From NCBI GenBank assembly GCA_002150815.3, contig NDFF03000055.1:248001-312000 (forward strand): a DNA stretch of 64,000 nt, in the 5' to 3' direction. Source of the DNA: Grammothele lineata (taxonomy: Eukaryota; Basidiomycota; Agaricomycetes; Polyporales; Polyporaceae). Position numbers and translations under genes: made by a program. The notes beneath the pieces are model-generated. The model saw nothing but the letters and a program-made list of their open reading frames with translations. It was not told where the DNA came from and did not search any database. Below, piece after piece: positions 37,248-49,478 of this stretch (position 1 is its first letter; every line of letters starts with the position of its first letter).

Positions 37248-39482
37248 CTATCGGAGCTCCGCCGGCCAGTCCCTGCGTGGCATCCACTTGCCTTCGGCGT
37301 CGAACCGCGGGTTGGGTACGTAGCTCAGCCCGTCGTCCGGGCTCTTTCCGATGGGTACTGAACCCCAAGCCCCAAATCGTCAGCATCCCCACGAATCGGT
37401 CCAAGGTTGGGAAGGGGGAGGAACTTACGGAACCACATCCACACCCTATCGCCCATCGTCGCCTCCCAGTTCGCGCGGGACGAACCGAGCCACCACAAGA
37501 AGCCCTCTTTCCCGACCCTGCCCCACTCCACGTCCCACTCGGCACGCGTCGCGGATTTCGCTCTGTATGCGTCACACGCGTGAATAATCGTCAGTGCCCT
37601 GCTGCATGAGAGGGAAACAAAGAAAAGGAGGAGAAGGGGAGGGAGGGGAAGGACGTACCGCCACTGCCACCACTTGTGCAGCCGCGCGAGCACGCGGCTC
37701 TCGCGCTCGTGCGTGCGGTGGACCGCCATCTGCTCGACGGTGGACATGTTCGCCGCGAGGAGGATGGCGTGCGTCACTACGAGCGCGAAGGTGAATATTG
37801 CGAAGAAGCCGGACCTGCGTGTGCGCGATTCGCTGTTAGCTTGCGTACGAGAAGGGCGAGGGAAGGACGGAAGGGGGATAGGGGGAGGAAGGAGCTTACA
37901 GGACGATAATCGCGACGTGCTGCCCGTCGATCTCGAAGCTTGGGCGGGTGGAGGAGGCGTGTGCGTTCAGGCCAACGAGGGTCGAGAAGGTCCACAGGCA
38001 GAAGAAGAGCGCCCATAGCACAAAGATGAAGAAAAACTGGAAACATGTACGCAGTTAGAGATATTGCCCTCTAGCAGGGGCTAACAGGACTCACGCGATG
38101 GTTCCGTGCCCCGATGCAATGGCCGACCCATGGACAATGGTGGTCATACCTCAACACACACTACCAGCCAACATCAGCAATTGGACAAACAAACAATTTC
38201 CTAGCACGAAACTCCACTCACCGTCCCACATGCACGACAGTGGTGCGCCCTGAACGGCTTGAGGAACCCATCTTTGTGACAGTACCTATAGTCCTCCCGG
38301 AGCGCGGGTGCCTGCGGCGGGCTCCGCGTGTACCTCATCGCCCTCCTTGAACTCGGTGCGGTTTGCTCGGGACGGGCAGGTGGACCATGATTCGCCGTCG
38401 CCTTCGCGCGAGCGGCGGCGACCGGGGCAAGGGTGTCCGTCACGCCGACGTTTCCTTCCTCGCTTGCGGGCGGAGCATGGGATGCATGTCCTGGGAACCG
38501 TGTTGGGGTGATGAGAATAGGAGGAGCGGAGGTTGTAGCCGAGGACGGTACGCACCGTTCTGGGAACCCACTCGCCGCGAGCTGGTGCTCCTGGTCGCGG
38601 CTTTCTCAGGAGCCCTCGGCGCGCCGTTCGCACTCCCGTTGCGCTTGTGGTGGGACTCGGCTCGTCTGTGTGATGAGGCGGGAGGTGGTGGGGGCGGAGG
38701 CGGAGGCTGGGGTTCCATCGCGCCGTACCGTGCAGCGGCAAGCTCGGCTTCGCTCTCGGATTCCCACCATGTAGGTAGGGCGTTGCGTATTACCGGCGGA
38801 GAAGACTTTTGTACGTACTGTGGGGAGCGATGCGGTTGAGTAAGCGGGGCTTTGACTGGGGTTACTAGCACTTACATCCCTGGCATACCCTGGCGGGGTA
38901 AGCACGACCTATGGACAGGAGATCTGTTAGCATGAAATGTATGACTAAAGGTAAAGAAATTTGAGAGGAAAAGATATGGGAATTTCAGGTAGGGAAGGTG
39001 TACAAGTCGAAGTGATGCGTGCTTCGATCTGCTTGGGTGTTTTGCGGAGCATGAGAGATAGAGAGCGAAGCGGGACGGGGACAGGGTACGGTGGACACGG
39101 TGTAGAAAGAAACGTACCTTCTCGTACGCCCATATCGTCATGAGTCCAAAGATACAGAACACGACCAAAAGTCCAACTATTGCCAGACAGAGAAACCGTC
39201 AGTGGTCATGTGTGCGAGGTGTATGAATGACAGTGGCGTGCACTCACTACCCAGTCCTCTACTGCCCAGCGCACCCGGGTCGCGCCTGATCATGGGCACA
39301 CATAGTCTACCCACGTACACATACCATGCATACGCAATGATAGCGATGGTAATGAAGACGGCGAGTTTGAGGACGATCCAGGGCTGGGGTTTGTTCCTCC
39401 GAGCTTCCCGCTTCTCCTGAATCTCATAGGATGAGACACCGCAGCACTTGCGTTCCGTATCGCTCGAGACATTGGGCGCCAT
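37248..39482 (-). CDS. DHHC-type palmitoyltransferase
   Basis: An integral membrane enzyme that attaches palmitate to cysteines of target proteins. Ten exons (39482-39248, 39176-39118, 38908-38876, 38817-38556, 38490-38222, 38160-38095, 38036-37900, 37814-37659, 37562-37429 and 37357-37248) give 486 residues in frame. Helix 1 is LKLAVFITIAIIAYAWYVYV and helix 2 VGLLVVFCIFGLMTIWAY. A 200-residue Pro/Ser-rich loop leads to the cysteine-rich domain: YCHKDGFLKPFRAHHCRACG, then RYDHHCPWVGHCIGARNHR with the catalytic DHHC. Two more helices follow (FFIFVLWALFFCLWTFSTLV and a FFAIFTFALVVTHAILLA region), then the NMSTVEQM variant of the TTxE motif. The C terminus ends NPRFDAEGKWMPRRDWPAEL. The long loop before the DHHC domain resembles the Pfa3/Swf1-like fungal groups, but I do not assign the subtype. 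Confidence 0.93.
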
Positions 39483-39903
39483 GTACGAAGGGAGAGCACC
39501 AGCACGTATCGCAGCAGCCTTGACGAGGCGAGAGAGGGTGCGGGCGAGAGGAGAGAGGAGGAGGAGCGCAATTGCGCACTGGCTGCGCTCAGGCTCGTGG
39601 CGCACGACGTATGTCAGAGCCCAGATCTGAGATCACATATCTCAGACGCCCATCCAACGCACGCTGCTGATTGGCCGAGAGGGCCATTTAGGTTTGCCGG
39701 ATCGACAGCACGGGCGTTCCGCTCCGACGACGGTTTCTCCTCTCGCGGCTGAGTCCAGCTCTCTCCATCTTTCTTACTCGCCGGCAATTTATCTGGCGCT
39801 GCTGCTTTCGTGTTTTCCCCCTCTCGCTCTTTCTCGAACTTGCATCTCAAGCCGCAAGCCTAAGCTCTATCCAGTACTGCTGAGGCTCACAGAATTGGCC
39901 GCC
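39483..39903. promoter_or_regulatory. Shared divergent promoter region, DHHC gene and POP8
   Basis: 421 bp between two start codons read in opposite directions, so both promoters must lie here. No TATA box is evident; both are housekeeping-type genes. Confidence 0.4.
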
Positions 39904-40275
39904 ATGCAACGCCACCGTCTGTCTCCAAACTACGATTACATCCGCCTGTCCATCACACCGCCCTGCACCGATGCGATCACACTACGGAAAACTATACAGG
40001 ACGCTCTTGGGCAGTCGTTTGGCATGGTATCATCGCACACTTATCTTGACATCCTATGGATCGGGGAAGACGGGAAAGAAATGGTCATTAGGATGGGCCA
40101 GAGGTGAGTGTTTTAATCTGCATATATGCGCTCGCTTGTGGCTCATCCTAGTTCTCACAGCGACACGGACAAAGTCCTTGCTTCCGTTGCAGCCGTAAGC
40201 GGACCTCAGAGACTTTCTTTCGTCAAGCGATCGACATTCCTCCCTTCCCTTCTCTGTCCCGGCCCGCACAAATAA
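39904..40275 (+). CDS. POP8: RNase P/MRP subunit Pop8 (Rpp14/Pop5 family)
   Basis: A small protein subunit of the RNase P and RNase MRP ribonucleoproteins, which process tRNA 5' ends and rRNA precursors. Two exons (39904-40103 and 40161-40275) give 104 residues. The sequence MQRHRLSPNYDYIRLSITPP, CTDAITLRKTIQDALGQSFG, SSHTYLDILWIGEDGKEMVI and DTDKVLASVAAVSG has the alpha-beta pattern and spacing of the Rpp14/Pop5-like fold, and is the size of Pop8. The C terminus RLSFVKRSTFLPSLLCPG is typical. Similarity is judged by eye; Pop5 itself is usually longer, so Pop8 is the better call. Confidence 0.75.
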
Positions 40276-40681
40276 ATAAACAACTTCCCGCCGTCATGCC
40301 AGTACATTGAAGGGTACAGTACGCTATTGCTTGGCTTGATCCGCTGCTGGGAAGTGCACGAATATACACCCGCGAAGTCACCGACATAATAGACTGTTGC
40401 TTTTCCTTTCCCATCTCTGTCGTGGCAAAGTTGAAGGATGCCTCCTCAATTATAGGACCCCTTGGTCGCCGGCGATATTCTCACACATTACACCCATCGC
40501 CTTCGTCCAGCCATGGCTAATGTCTCGATTGCCGTATCCGCAAGGTCCACATCGCCCAACATTCCTTGGCGATCTATCATACACCGGCCTCTCGTCCTAT
40601 TCTAGGCGCTCATGTTCCTATGCCTCCCAATGGCGTGCAACCACAATCATACACTCGATACCCGGCTTCTTCACCCAAACT
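40276..40681. other. Convergent intergenic region
   Basis: About 400 bp between the 3' ends of POP8 and the large HET gene; no further feature was seen. Confidence 0.4.
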
Positions 40682-43600
40682 TCATCCACTTTTCCCCCAG
40701 AACTTCATCCTCGCGGGAATGAAGGAGCGACGATTCTTCTTCCCGCCGTTTAGAGACGCTGGGGTTGACGTATCGCTCGCCATCTGCCGGTGTGCATGTG
40801 AGGCTACTGGATCGGCCTTCGCTACGGATGAAGTCTCAACAGTATTCCTAGGTTCTGGAGCCGGAGAAGAGGCGCTTTTGGATCGCAGCGGGCGTTCTTG
40901 TTGAGCGGCGACGGCCGGTGGACTCGGCCTGGCACCCGTCACTGAATCACTGGATCGACCTGGGACCTGGTTCGGAGTTCTTGTGGACAATGGTTCAGCG
41001 CGCTCGACCGTCCGCGGTGCAACAAGGGGAGCCTCCGGCGAGACACGTCCCCTACCCGCCTCTTGATAATTTTCTTGCGGCCTTCTTTTCATAGCCGAGC
41101 GCAGGGTTGTAGCCGGTGCAGCAGGCCTAGCCATTGGATTCAAATCGACGCCAGCATTGTCCCTCCGTTGTCGCCCCGATCCTCCGCTTGGTATTCTCTC
41201 AAGCCCGTTGGCGCCCTCCACCGCGGCGACCGTGGTCTCCTCACCGTCCAGGCTATGACCCTCAACGGTGAACGAGTGATCCTGCATTCCATCCAGGACC
41301 CATGTCATTCGTTCCGTCAATGGACCTCTCCCATCCAGCGTCGCATCCCCAACCGGCAACAGCGTCGGACTCTCTGTATACAGATCCTCCGGAAGTGGCG
41401 AGGACTGCGACGCATCCCGGTACACCACGTCGTCCAGGTCCGAAGCCTCCTCGATAGGAAATCGCGAGCCAGTTTCAAGATTCACAACGCCATCGGCCGC
41501 ACGTCCGGGTCCGGCCTGACTAGGGCTCGCTGCCTTAGGTCTGGAGCCCGCTGTGGAGTCGTACCCGTCGGACTCGCTGGAGTGCAGTGCGTGGCTCGCG
41601 GGCGCGGCACGCGGTCCTCGTGGTGTAGGCGAGCTAGGGTGTCGAGGCGACCTCGCGCGCGAGGAGGCGGGGCTTTGCGCTCGTTGTGTTCGCTGTGCAG
41701 GAGAACGCGGGCGTGCGTCCGGCGTTGCGGGTCGCCGGGAAGCAGGCTGGGGCTGTCGGGCTTGGGCTTGAGTGGGGGTCCTCGGGCGCGATGCGGTGGG
41801 CGAGCGCGGGCGTCCTGAATCGGATCGAGGATGGTTGGGGCTGGTTGGACCTGCATCGTCGCCGTGAAAGTTTTGGTGTGGAGAAACCAGGGGACTGGCA
41901 CTCCTCTCTCCGTCCCCAGTCCTGTTTGTGTTATCTCTGCGGCGACTATTCCTCCTTCGCCGTGAATTTCGTGACGTGTTCGGCGAGGGGGTGCTAGGTG
42001 AGACATTATCGTCACGCTGCTGTTGGACAGGCGTAGAAGGTCTCGGTCGAGTGCTGAGTCAACGTAGAACCACTATTCAACAAATGGGAGAGTGGAGATA
42101 GGAGAAAAGCTCACTCAGAGGATGAAGACCCCGGAGAAAAGGGGCGTCGTTGAGTCGAGCTTGGAATGGGGCTTGCTGAAACCACTCTGCTTTGCTCCCC
42201 CCGAGTATTACCATTCTCCTCCATGTACTCCGCGACATAATCAGGAGACGGTGGCGTCCCAGGCCGTGCTGGTTGTCGAGGGAGTGCTCCCGTATCTGCC
42301 AGCGTAGAGTAGTGGAGGTCCCGCGACATTCGCGAGGGCTCGACATGCGGATCTGCCGACCGTGAACGTGTCGGAACCCGCTCTCTTGATCGGGAAGGAC
42401 GGTCGTGCCAGAAGGAGTTTCCGGTTTGAATGTCGGAATCGACCATTATTGTACCATCCGAGCGCTCCTGGGATCGACCTTTCGGCAAGTTACCCCAGAA
42501 TTGGTTTGTCGGATACCTCTCCTGGGGGGAAGGCGGCGCGAGGTCGGATGTGTCGAATGGTGACGCTGACATCAACATTTCGACATTAAGGATGTACGAT
42601 CGGCTACCGAGGAGATTGCGTTGGTCAGCAAGGCTCAGAGTCAGTCGAAGCTGTCTCCGGATGACAGAACGTTTAGAGGGTAGAGTGAATGTTTTAGAAG
42701 CTACGCCGTCGCGTAGCTCCCAGGAGTGAATGTGGTCGTCATGACAAGTTTGGAAAGAATGGTGTTCGGCATAACGTGCAGCGGACGTTCCTATACGAGA
42801 TCTGTCGGGTTCGGCTGGAGATACTAGAGCACGGAGAGAGCCATAATTGCGCCCATGGTCGCATACACAGTGGCCGATTTGGATAGTAATGATCTCGCCG
42901 CCACGGCAGAGACTGAACTCGGGGGGCCGCGAACCGATGTTGATATCGGTGATGCTGTAGCCCTGCTTGCTGAGGAGTTGAGGGCACCAACGAGCGAGGT
43001 TAATCTGAAGACGTGATGGACCAGGCGGAAAAACGCATAGTGCACTGTGTACGGGGGCGTCTCTAGACAGTGTCTGTTCGGCATGAGGAAGGCTCTGGTG
43101 AATGTAGATGTCCGTCATCTGTATCTTGTGGAGAGAAGTGTCGAGTTGCTGAGGAGATATGGTAGCGAGGCGGACATAGTTCGAGAGAATATTTGGCACG
43201 GCGATATACGAGCGAGTCATGTCGACGGACATCCCTCGCCTCCTTGGGAATAGCGATCCGACGAACATCTCCTTGCCAGATGTCCCGGGCTGGGATGGCC
43301 GGAGCACTAGCGCGACGAGGTGACCTGACATGTCTTCACAAGCGAGAAAAGCTAAGCAGAGCTCTGTACCGGTGGCGTCGTAGTACGGTAGGAGGGGAAG
43401 GGAAGTATGTATCCCGTACGAGGTCGTTGTGTAATCGGGATAAGTCACATCGATTCCCAATCGCATCGCGAGCGATTGTTGAGAGATGGAGACATAGTCG
43501 AGCGATGACGAAAATTCTCTGGGAGATGGAGCGAGTAGATATGACATCTGGTATCCGCTGACTTGGACTTGCTGAGCGGGAGCGCTGAGATGTCTAGTAG

Positions 43601-44399
43601 AGGGAGGTGAATCGAGGCGTAGCGGAGACCGGCTGCCCCAGGCAAAGATACTCTGATCCGGTATCTGCTTCAGGATCGCCCTTTGAAGCCGCGTGAATGC
43701 GTGTTGCCCTTCCCCGTAAATGGGCGTCATATTAACGCCGAAAATCCCAATGAGACAGTACGCCTCGTCCTCTTCTTCCCTAGTTTCCCGCGTTGACGCC
43801 CAATGCATTCGTTCCGACACGCTGACGTCTGAGAGCATCCGCTCGTGCCTGAGAACCTTTGCGTCAATGCCGGTATACCGTTTGATGATATCTGCGAGCT
43901 GATGTTTGGTACCGATGAGGCTCCACTCCCTGGAGAGGAACAGGACGTTGTGGGGAGCAATGAGTTCTTGCAGAGTCCATCCGCGTTTGAACCAAATACT
44001 GCCGCAAAACAGGGTATAGGATGGGTCTTCCCTGTCGTCGACGTCGTGCAGGAATGCGTAGCAGACCTTCGAACAACGGTACCAGTTGTACATAGAGTTT
44101 ATGGCCCTGGAGAGCTCCGCGCTACTGGTTTTGTCGATGCAACAGGTGTCGATCCAGATGTACCTAAATCCGTGTTCTCTGGCTACTTCACATGCTTTCT
44201 GAATCTTTTTTGATAGGCTGGGAAGAACATCCGTTGATTTCGAGGTGGCTTGAATCGTCGTGACGTCCTGGAAGGTTTGCTCGGGTTCGAAGTTGTCGTC
44301 ACCTTCCTTTGCCCATACATGTGAGAGGATAGCATATCGGACAGTCTGGGGGTCTTCGAACCACTTAAACTGGCCTGTACTCGTATCGAGGAGGCGCAT
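40682..44399 (-). CDS. Large HET-domain protein with Ser/Pro/Arg-rich tail
   Basis: Two exons (44399-42115 and 42053-40682) give 1218 residues. The N-terminal HET domain has MRLLDTSTGQFKWFEDP, YAILSHVWAKEGD, AREHGFRYIWIDTCCIDKTS, SIWFKRGWTLQELIAPHNVL and the downstream CLIGIFGVNMTPIYGEGQHA block that marks the HET-E/HET-D type of basidiomycete proteins. The middle region up to about residue 600 is globular but unassigned. From about residue 620 the protein is low-complexity, rich in Ser, Pro, Arg and Thr, ending AKAD...RRSFIPARMKFWGKSG. The donor at 42114 (GA|gtgagc) overlaps an in-frame TGA, so an intron-blind model would stop at residue 761. No NACHT or WD40 repeats were seen. Probable role in self/non-self recognition, by family; no partner identified. 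Confidence 0.87.
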
Positions 44400-45344
44400 G
44401 GGTAGTCCTAGGACGTATCAACTTGGGGGTAATCATCGAAGAGTCTTAAGGTAGCTTACCGGACTGATGTCGTTGCCCCTATTATAAGCAAGTACCGTCC
44501 TGCTCGTATAAATTTTGCGTATCCGAGCGCCGCTTCAGAAAGCGGAAGAGCTTGTGCTGCTTTGGAAACCTCAGGAGCCGTCCGGATTACAGCGGACGGT
44601 GTCCATCAAGTTCCTCAGCGCTAGGCCGACACGTCCTGTTATAAGACACAACACGGCGTCTGTAGGGTATTCGGACTAGAACGTTCTGTCAAACTTCAAT
44701 TGAGAAGTCGCCCACGAGTGTCGTACCGGCTTGCGTGAGCTCCTCCGTGTTCTGCGTCTTCCCTGCTTACTTTTGCCTCCTATATCCAGATTCAGTCACA
44801 GCATCACCTCGGAACGCCGGCGTTCCGATGTGCCGAATACCACATGCTATGGTTTCCCTGGCCTCGTTGTGGTCAAGCGATGTCGTCTTTGGTCAATGCG
44901 CTGCTGCACGAGGCCGCGACATACCAGGAGATCCGTTGAGCACTAGTCGGACTCTAGGTTGGAACACATCACGACTGGCTCTGGCACAGTCGCGGAGTGT
45001 TCTAGATTTCGTGGTAGGCATATTTACTGCATGCAACATCGTCGATAGTTCTTTGTTAGCCTGGAACAAAGGAAGAGCGTGAGCGTGAGACGTTTATTCT
45101 AAAGGAGCCGGGGTGCTTACCGCGCGGGAAGCCTTCTTGTCAACACCGGGAGGAACGCAGAAGACGCTCACCGGGCCGCCAGCATACTTCGGACGATGAT
45201 GGGACGTCGGTACTAGCGCTTCACGCGGTTCTAGACTCTGGGAATATACTTGATGGAAGGAGGTAATCCGGCGGAGAACACAATGCATACGAACAGCTAT
45301 CATAAGTTGAATCAAGGTAACAAAGACTGTCATTAGACCCTCCA
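44400..45344. other. Intergenic region, HET gene promoter and GH115-B 3' flank
   Basis: About 950 bp with no supportable gene; an open frame at 44735-45082 (plus) shows no motif and was not accepted. Confidence 0.4.
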
Positions 45345-48300
45345 TTACATGCGAATACTCTCGGGAGGCCCCAAGTAACTCGCTTTCACACCTCCCGTAT
45401 CTGTGGTCACGAAAGTGAGATGTAAGCTTCACAAAACAAGCGTTCCAGAGAAACGTACCAATAACTATCTTCTGCACGACCACGGTTGGCTCGATCATCC
45501 AGACCTACACAGCACGTCTCAACCTCCATTGAAGGGTGACGAGCCATAGCTATGACGTACCTTCAACGTATGTGCACCTGGCTGGATTGGGAACACCATC
45601 GGCACGGAGATGATGCTATTCGCCACCCAGCCATCGACCGAGCCCCATGGTGCCGGAGCTGTTGCACCTGAAGCCGTCGCAGGAACATAGTAGCTCGTCT
45701 GAGATTCCCTGTCGTCAACCTGCAGCGCGATGCCGAGGGGACGCGAGTCGCCAAGACCGTTGAGTGAGGGGGAGACGAATGTCGTGATTGTAACGTTGCC
45801 GCCCTGCTCGTAGGTGTTGAATAGGTAGAAGTCGTACTCGCTAGTACAGTGCATATCGTGTGTGAGAAGACATGTGTTGTACGAGGCGATGAGTGTAACG
45901 CTTACATGCTAGGACCAGTGCCAGCTGTAAAGTTGAGCTCGTCGCCGCCGCGGGGCCACGGCGTCACCCCAGATAGGGTGCGCCCGAGGCCCGGGATCTC
46001 CGTCCATGTTAGCCCTTCGACGGTGGTGTTACGAGACGCGTGAGCAGCTTCAATGGAGACCGTGCCGTCGCCCTCGACAAATCCTGAGACAAGAGGTCAG
46101 CAATGTTTGACAAGGGAAGAGGCTATGTAGTACCGGTGAAGCCCGTCGGAACGACCGTCTTGTTCGCGCTGAGGGTAAGTGGAACAGACAGCGATGGTTG
46201 ACCGGGAATGGTAGCAGCGAAAGTAATAAGTGCCTCCTGCACGCCAGTTACTTGGTCCCAGTCGACACTCAGGAAGATCCTCTCCTCTGGGTTGGTCGTC
46301 GAGATGGATCCCTGAGTAGACGACAACTTCACCCAAGATGCGTTGCTCGTCACCGCGAAGGTGAAAGGCGAGGGGCCGCCCGCCCCGACGTCCACATAGC
46401 GGTTGCCGGCAGGGACGAAGGGGTCTATGGAGAGTGAAGGGTTACCACAGCTGTAGCCTTGAGCACAGTTGTTGGCGTTGTCTCCGGGCCTATCGTCGCC
46501 GTTTCAGAAACGACCGTAGACACAGGACCGTATGAACTCACCAGGCACCCTGGCTGCCCTCGATGGCGATGCGCATAGCGCCAGCAAGAGCTTGCTTTTT
46601 CGCCTGCATCTTCGTAACGAAAGGCATGCTAGAAGCACGATCAGCCGAAATGATGCATGAGCTTAGACAGCAACGTACGTGTTGGCCATGGGATTCTGCC
46701 AATAGTAGTACATGACATGTGTCTGGTCCATCATGTGGTCCCATTTACCTATCCGAATCATTTGATAGTCGTGAGTACTACGGCGATTCCAGTTCATCAA
46801 AGGCAACGGCAGCTTACCTTCCAGAAGACCATGATAGTCCAGTTCAAGCGCGTAGTCGTCTTCGAACAATTGCTCGACTTGCGTCATGTAACCATTCGCG
46901 CTGATACGGGCTTGCGACGCGCGCAAATTGTTGATGCCCGCGGAGACCCACATGGCCGCGAGTGTAAGCGTGGCCTGGGCTGGATGGTGAACAAGCTGGA
47001 AGAACGCAGGCTTCGTAGAGGAGGGCAGCGAATTGTAGATACGCGTCGACGAGTCGAGGGAGGTTTGTAATACAGACAGCACGGTTTCGGCCCTGCATGA
47101 GAGGGAATATCGTGGTCAAAGAGGTGCCTGACGTAAAAGGTGCAGGAGCCGGGGCGAACACGTACTCGCGATAGTTGGTCAAACTGTAGATCGTCGAGTT
47201 CCATAACTCCGGCTTGCGCCTCGCGTTGTGACGTGTCACGTTCGAGATGATCCCCGCAACCTCCGCCGCATCTGCCGCGTTGAGGTCAAACTCGCGCTGC
47301 GCCCAGCTTGTCACGAAGGTATGCAGGTTGGATGGGTTCCATTTCGACGCGTCGTATCCGTAGGTAAGGAAAAATTCGGTGTGCATCTCGTACGGCTTGA
47401 GGTCGCCGACGTTGAGCGTCCAGACGGCAGTCGCATCGCGCGCGACTGCAGTGGACATCTGGTCGAAGGTCTGGAGAAAGTGGTGTGAGACCAGGTCGTT
47501 AAGGTTTAACACCTCGCGCACCTTCTCAATCTGGCTGCTCTGAGGGATAGTACTGACGTCAACGGTCATCGAACATGATCAAACAAATATGGGCCTCACT
47601 GTGATCCACTTGTAGTCGCGCGGGTCGCCAACGTAGTCGACGTGGTAGTAAACCCCGGCTCCTCCTGTCCGGTTACGTTCGCTGATAAGCGGGTACCGCC
47701 GAATATTTCCCCAACTATGCAGGAGTGAATTAACACCCGCGGGTACGCTGAATTCCGCATCATACTCACTTGTCGTCCGTCCACATTAGGATAACATCCT
47801 CGGGGACAGTCATACCCTCATCGTAGTATTGTTGTACCTCCTTGTCTACAATGCCGTCAGGGGAGCATACGGGGACAAGAACGCGCCAACGTACAAAGGG
47901 TCCACACTTGGGGAATCGTGGTAGGGTCCGTAGTGTTGAAGACGTCCAGGAGAAGCTGGCGCTGATCGGTCACGATCTTCTCCATGAGCTCAATCTTGTC
48001 TCCCTCATTGGCAAGAGGCACTGCGTCGGGACATGGGTTTAGCTTCCTCTTCCAAAAAGCATTCGAGTGAAACGATAATACTTACAATCACCTACTCGGA
48101 AGGTCAGTAAAATGTCCTGGAGCGCGAGTGGGAACAAAGCGTACCGTTCCCTCGCATTCCGATAGTAATCAGACCCTCATACGGTCGCGCACGTTCGGCG
48201 CCCGCCTTCCAGAACTCATACACGGCGGCTTGGTTGCCGGCGTAGTCCCATGTACCGTTCCCGAAGAGGTCCCACTCGACCGGCACGGAACGCATCATGG

Positions 48301-49478
48301 GCTCCTCGTGGCTCGTGCCCATGACGATACCATACCAATCGGCAAGCGGCTGATTCTGGCTGTCGTCGACCCCGAATGCGCTGGGTGTGGAGGACGAGAG
48401 GAAAGAAGAGAAGCAATACGTGAACAACGCGGTCACGTGTGTTCGAACGAGACGTACCTGGACCACATGGCTAGGGTGAGAACGGCATGAGATGATATTC
48501 ACTCAATCGGCATTTGTAGAGGTACGTACCTGGCCACAGGTAGTTTCCCCGCAGACGCAGGATAAGCTCGAACCTACAGATAGTATGCAATCAGGATGGG
48601 GTACGTATGTGAGAGAACATAGGATATACCCACAGCTTGCTATAGAAGAAGTGATTGAACGGAGAGCCCGTCAGAGCCGCACCGGTGCCGTTTGTGAACT
48701 TCTCCATTGCCCAGTTTTGCAGCGCAGGCTGCTCGTCATTCAGGAATATACCGCGATATTTCACCGTCGGCGTGCCGTGCGAGCAACCCACAGAGGTGAC
48801 GAAGAGGTCGTTATGTTTCGTGGGCGGGACGTCTGCCCACCTAAGCACGTCCCGTCAAAATCCCGGACATATTCTATCTCAGAAGCACATACCAATACCA
48901 CGGAGAGACGCCTATACGCCAACATGAGCCATGCCCAAGAGATACGCAAGAGCATGGTACGCACCAAATTGCTCGGAATGCTCGTACAACGCGTAGATCG
49001 TCCCGCGTTTGTCCGCGCCTATCACGACGTACGCGCTCTTCACGCCCGGGAGCGGCTCCGAGACTTCCTTCGCTAAGAACGCCTCCCACTTCCCCTCGAT
49101 GGACGACACGTCGAGCTTCGTTCGGTTCACGACTGCGTCGACGAGCGACGACTTACCCAGCGTTCCGATGATGATGGGGGTCGAGCTTGAGAACGATGAT
49201 GATGACACGGTGACGTTACTGAGCGACGGCTTGACTCCAGCGACCTGGTGAATGTCGGACGCGAAGTCGGACGCTGCACGCTGAACGCCCGGCCACTCGT
49301 CCTCTGAGAGGTAGATAGGAGCTGCCTTGCCACTGCGCACGACGGGGAATGTGTTATTGGAGGTCTTGAACGCGACGCAGCTGTCTTGTCCGATGCCGAA
49401 CGCTCCTTGAGCAGCTAAGAGGGCTACACCGGCACCGACGAGAGCTACCTGGCCCCAGGACGGGGTAGTACGCGTCAT
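45345..49478 (-). CDS. Secreted GH115 xylan alpha-1,2-glucuronidase, copy B
   Basis: A second GH115 enzyme with the same role as the gene at 11712-15791, on the opposite strand. A signal peptide (MTRTTPSWGQVALVGAGVAL...) precedes GIGQDSCVAF. Landmarks are KYRGIFLNDEQPALQNWAME, LRLRGNYLWPG, GIVMGTSHEEPMMRSVPVEW, MRGNGD, then TFDQMSTAV, VGDLKPYEMHTEFFLTYGYD, NVTRHNARRKPELWNST and the C-terminal EYDFYLFNTYEQGGNVTITT ... PGAHTLKV, WMIEPTVVVQKIVI, SYLGPPESIRM. Exon 1 is 49478-48965. Reading frame continuity requires a 6-nt exon (48091-48086, GTGATT) between introns of 53 and 65 nt. The segment that in copy A is split by a 7-nt exon is uninterrupted here. Exons match copy A closely in the catalytic region, with more divergence near the C-terminal domain. 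The full exon chain was not summed base by base, but every conserved block was found in order. Confidence 0.9.
48086..48091 (-). other. 6-nt exon of GH115-B
   Basis: GTGATT is bounded by a tag acceptor on one side and a gtaagt donor on the other. Using it restores Gly-Asp-Leu between MRGN-G and PLANEGDKIELM, exactly as copy A reads GNGDLPLSGGQ without this extra intron. Confidence 0.7.

Noticed and set aside
42111..44399. HET protein ending at residue 761
   Set aside because: The stop overlaps a good gtgagc donor, and an in-phase 1372-nt exon with matching Ser/Pro/Arg composition follows; kept only as a possible intron-retention form.
44735..45082. Small plus-strand gene between HET and GH115-B
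   Set aside because: No motif, no splice support; composition not protein-like beyond the first hydrophobic stretch.
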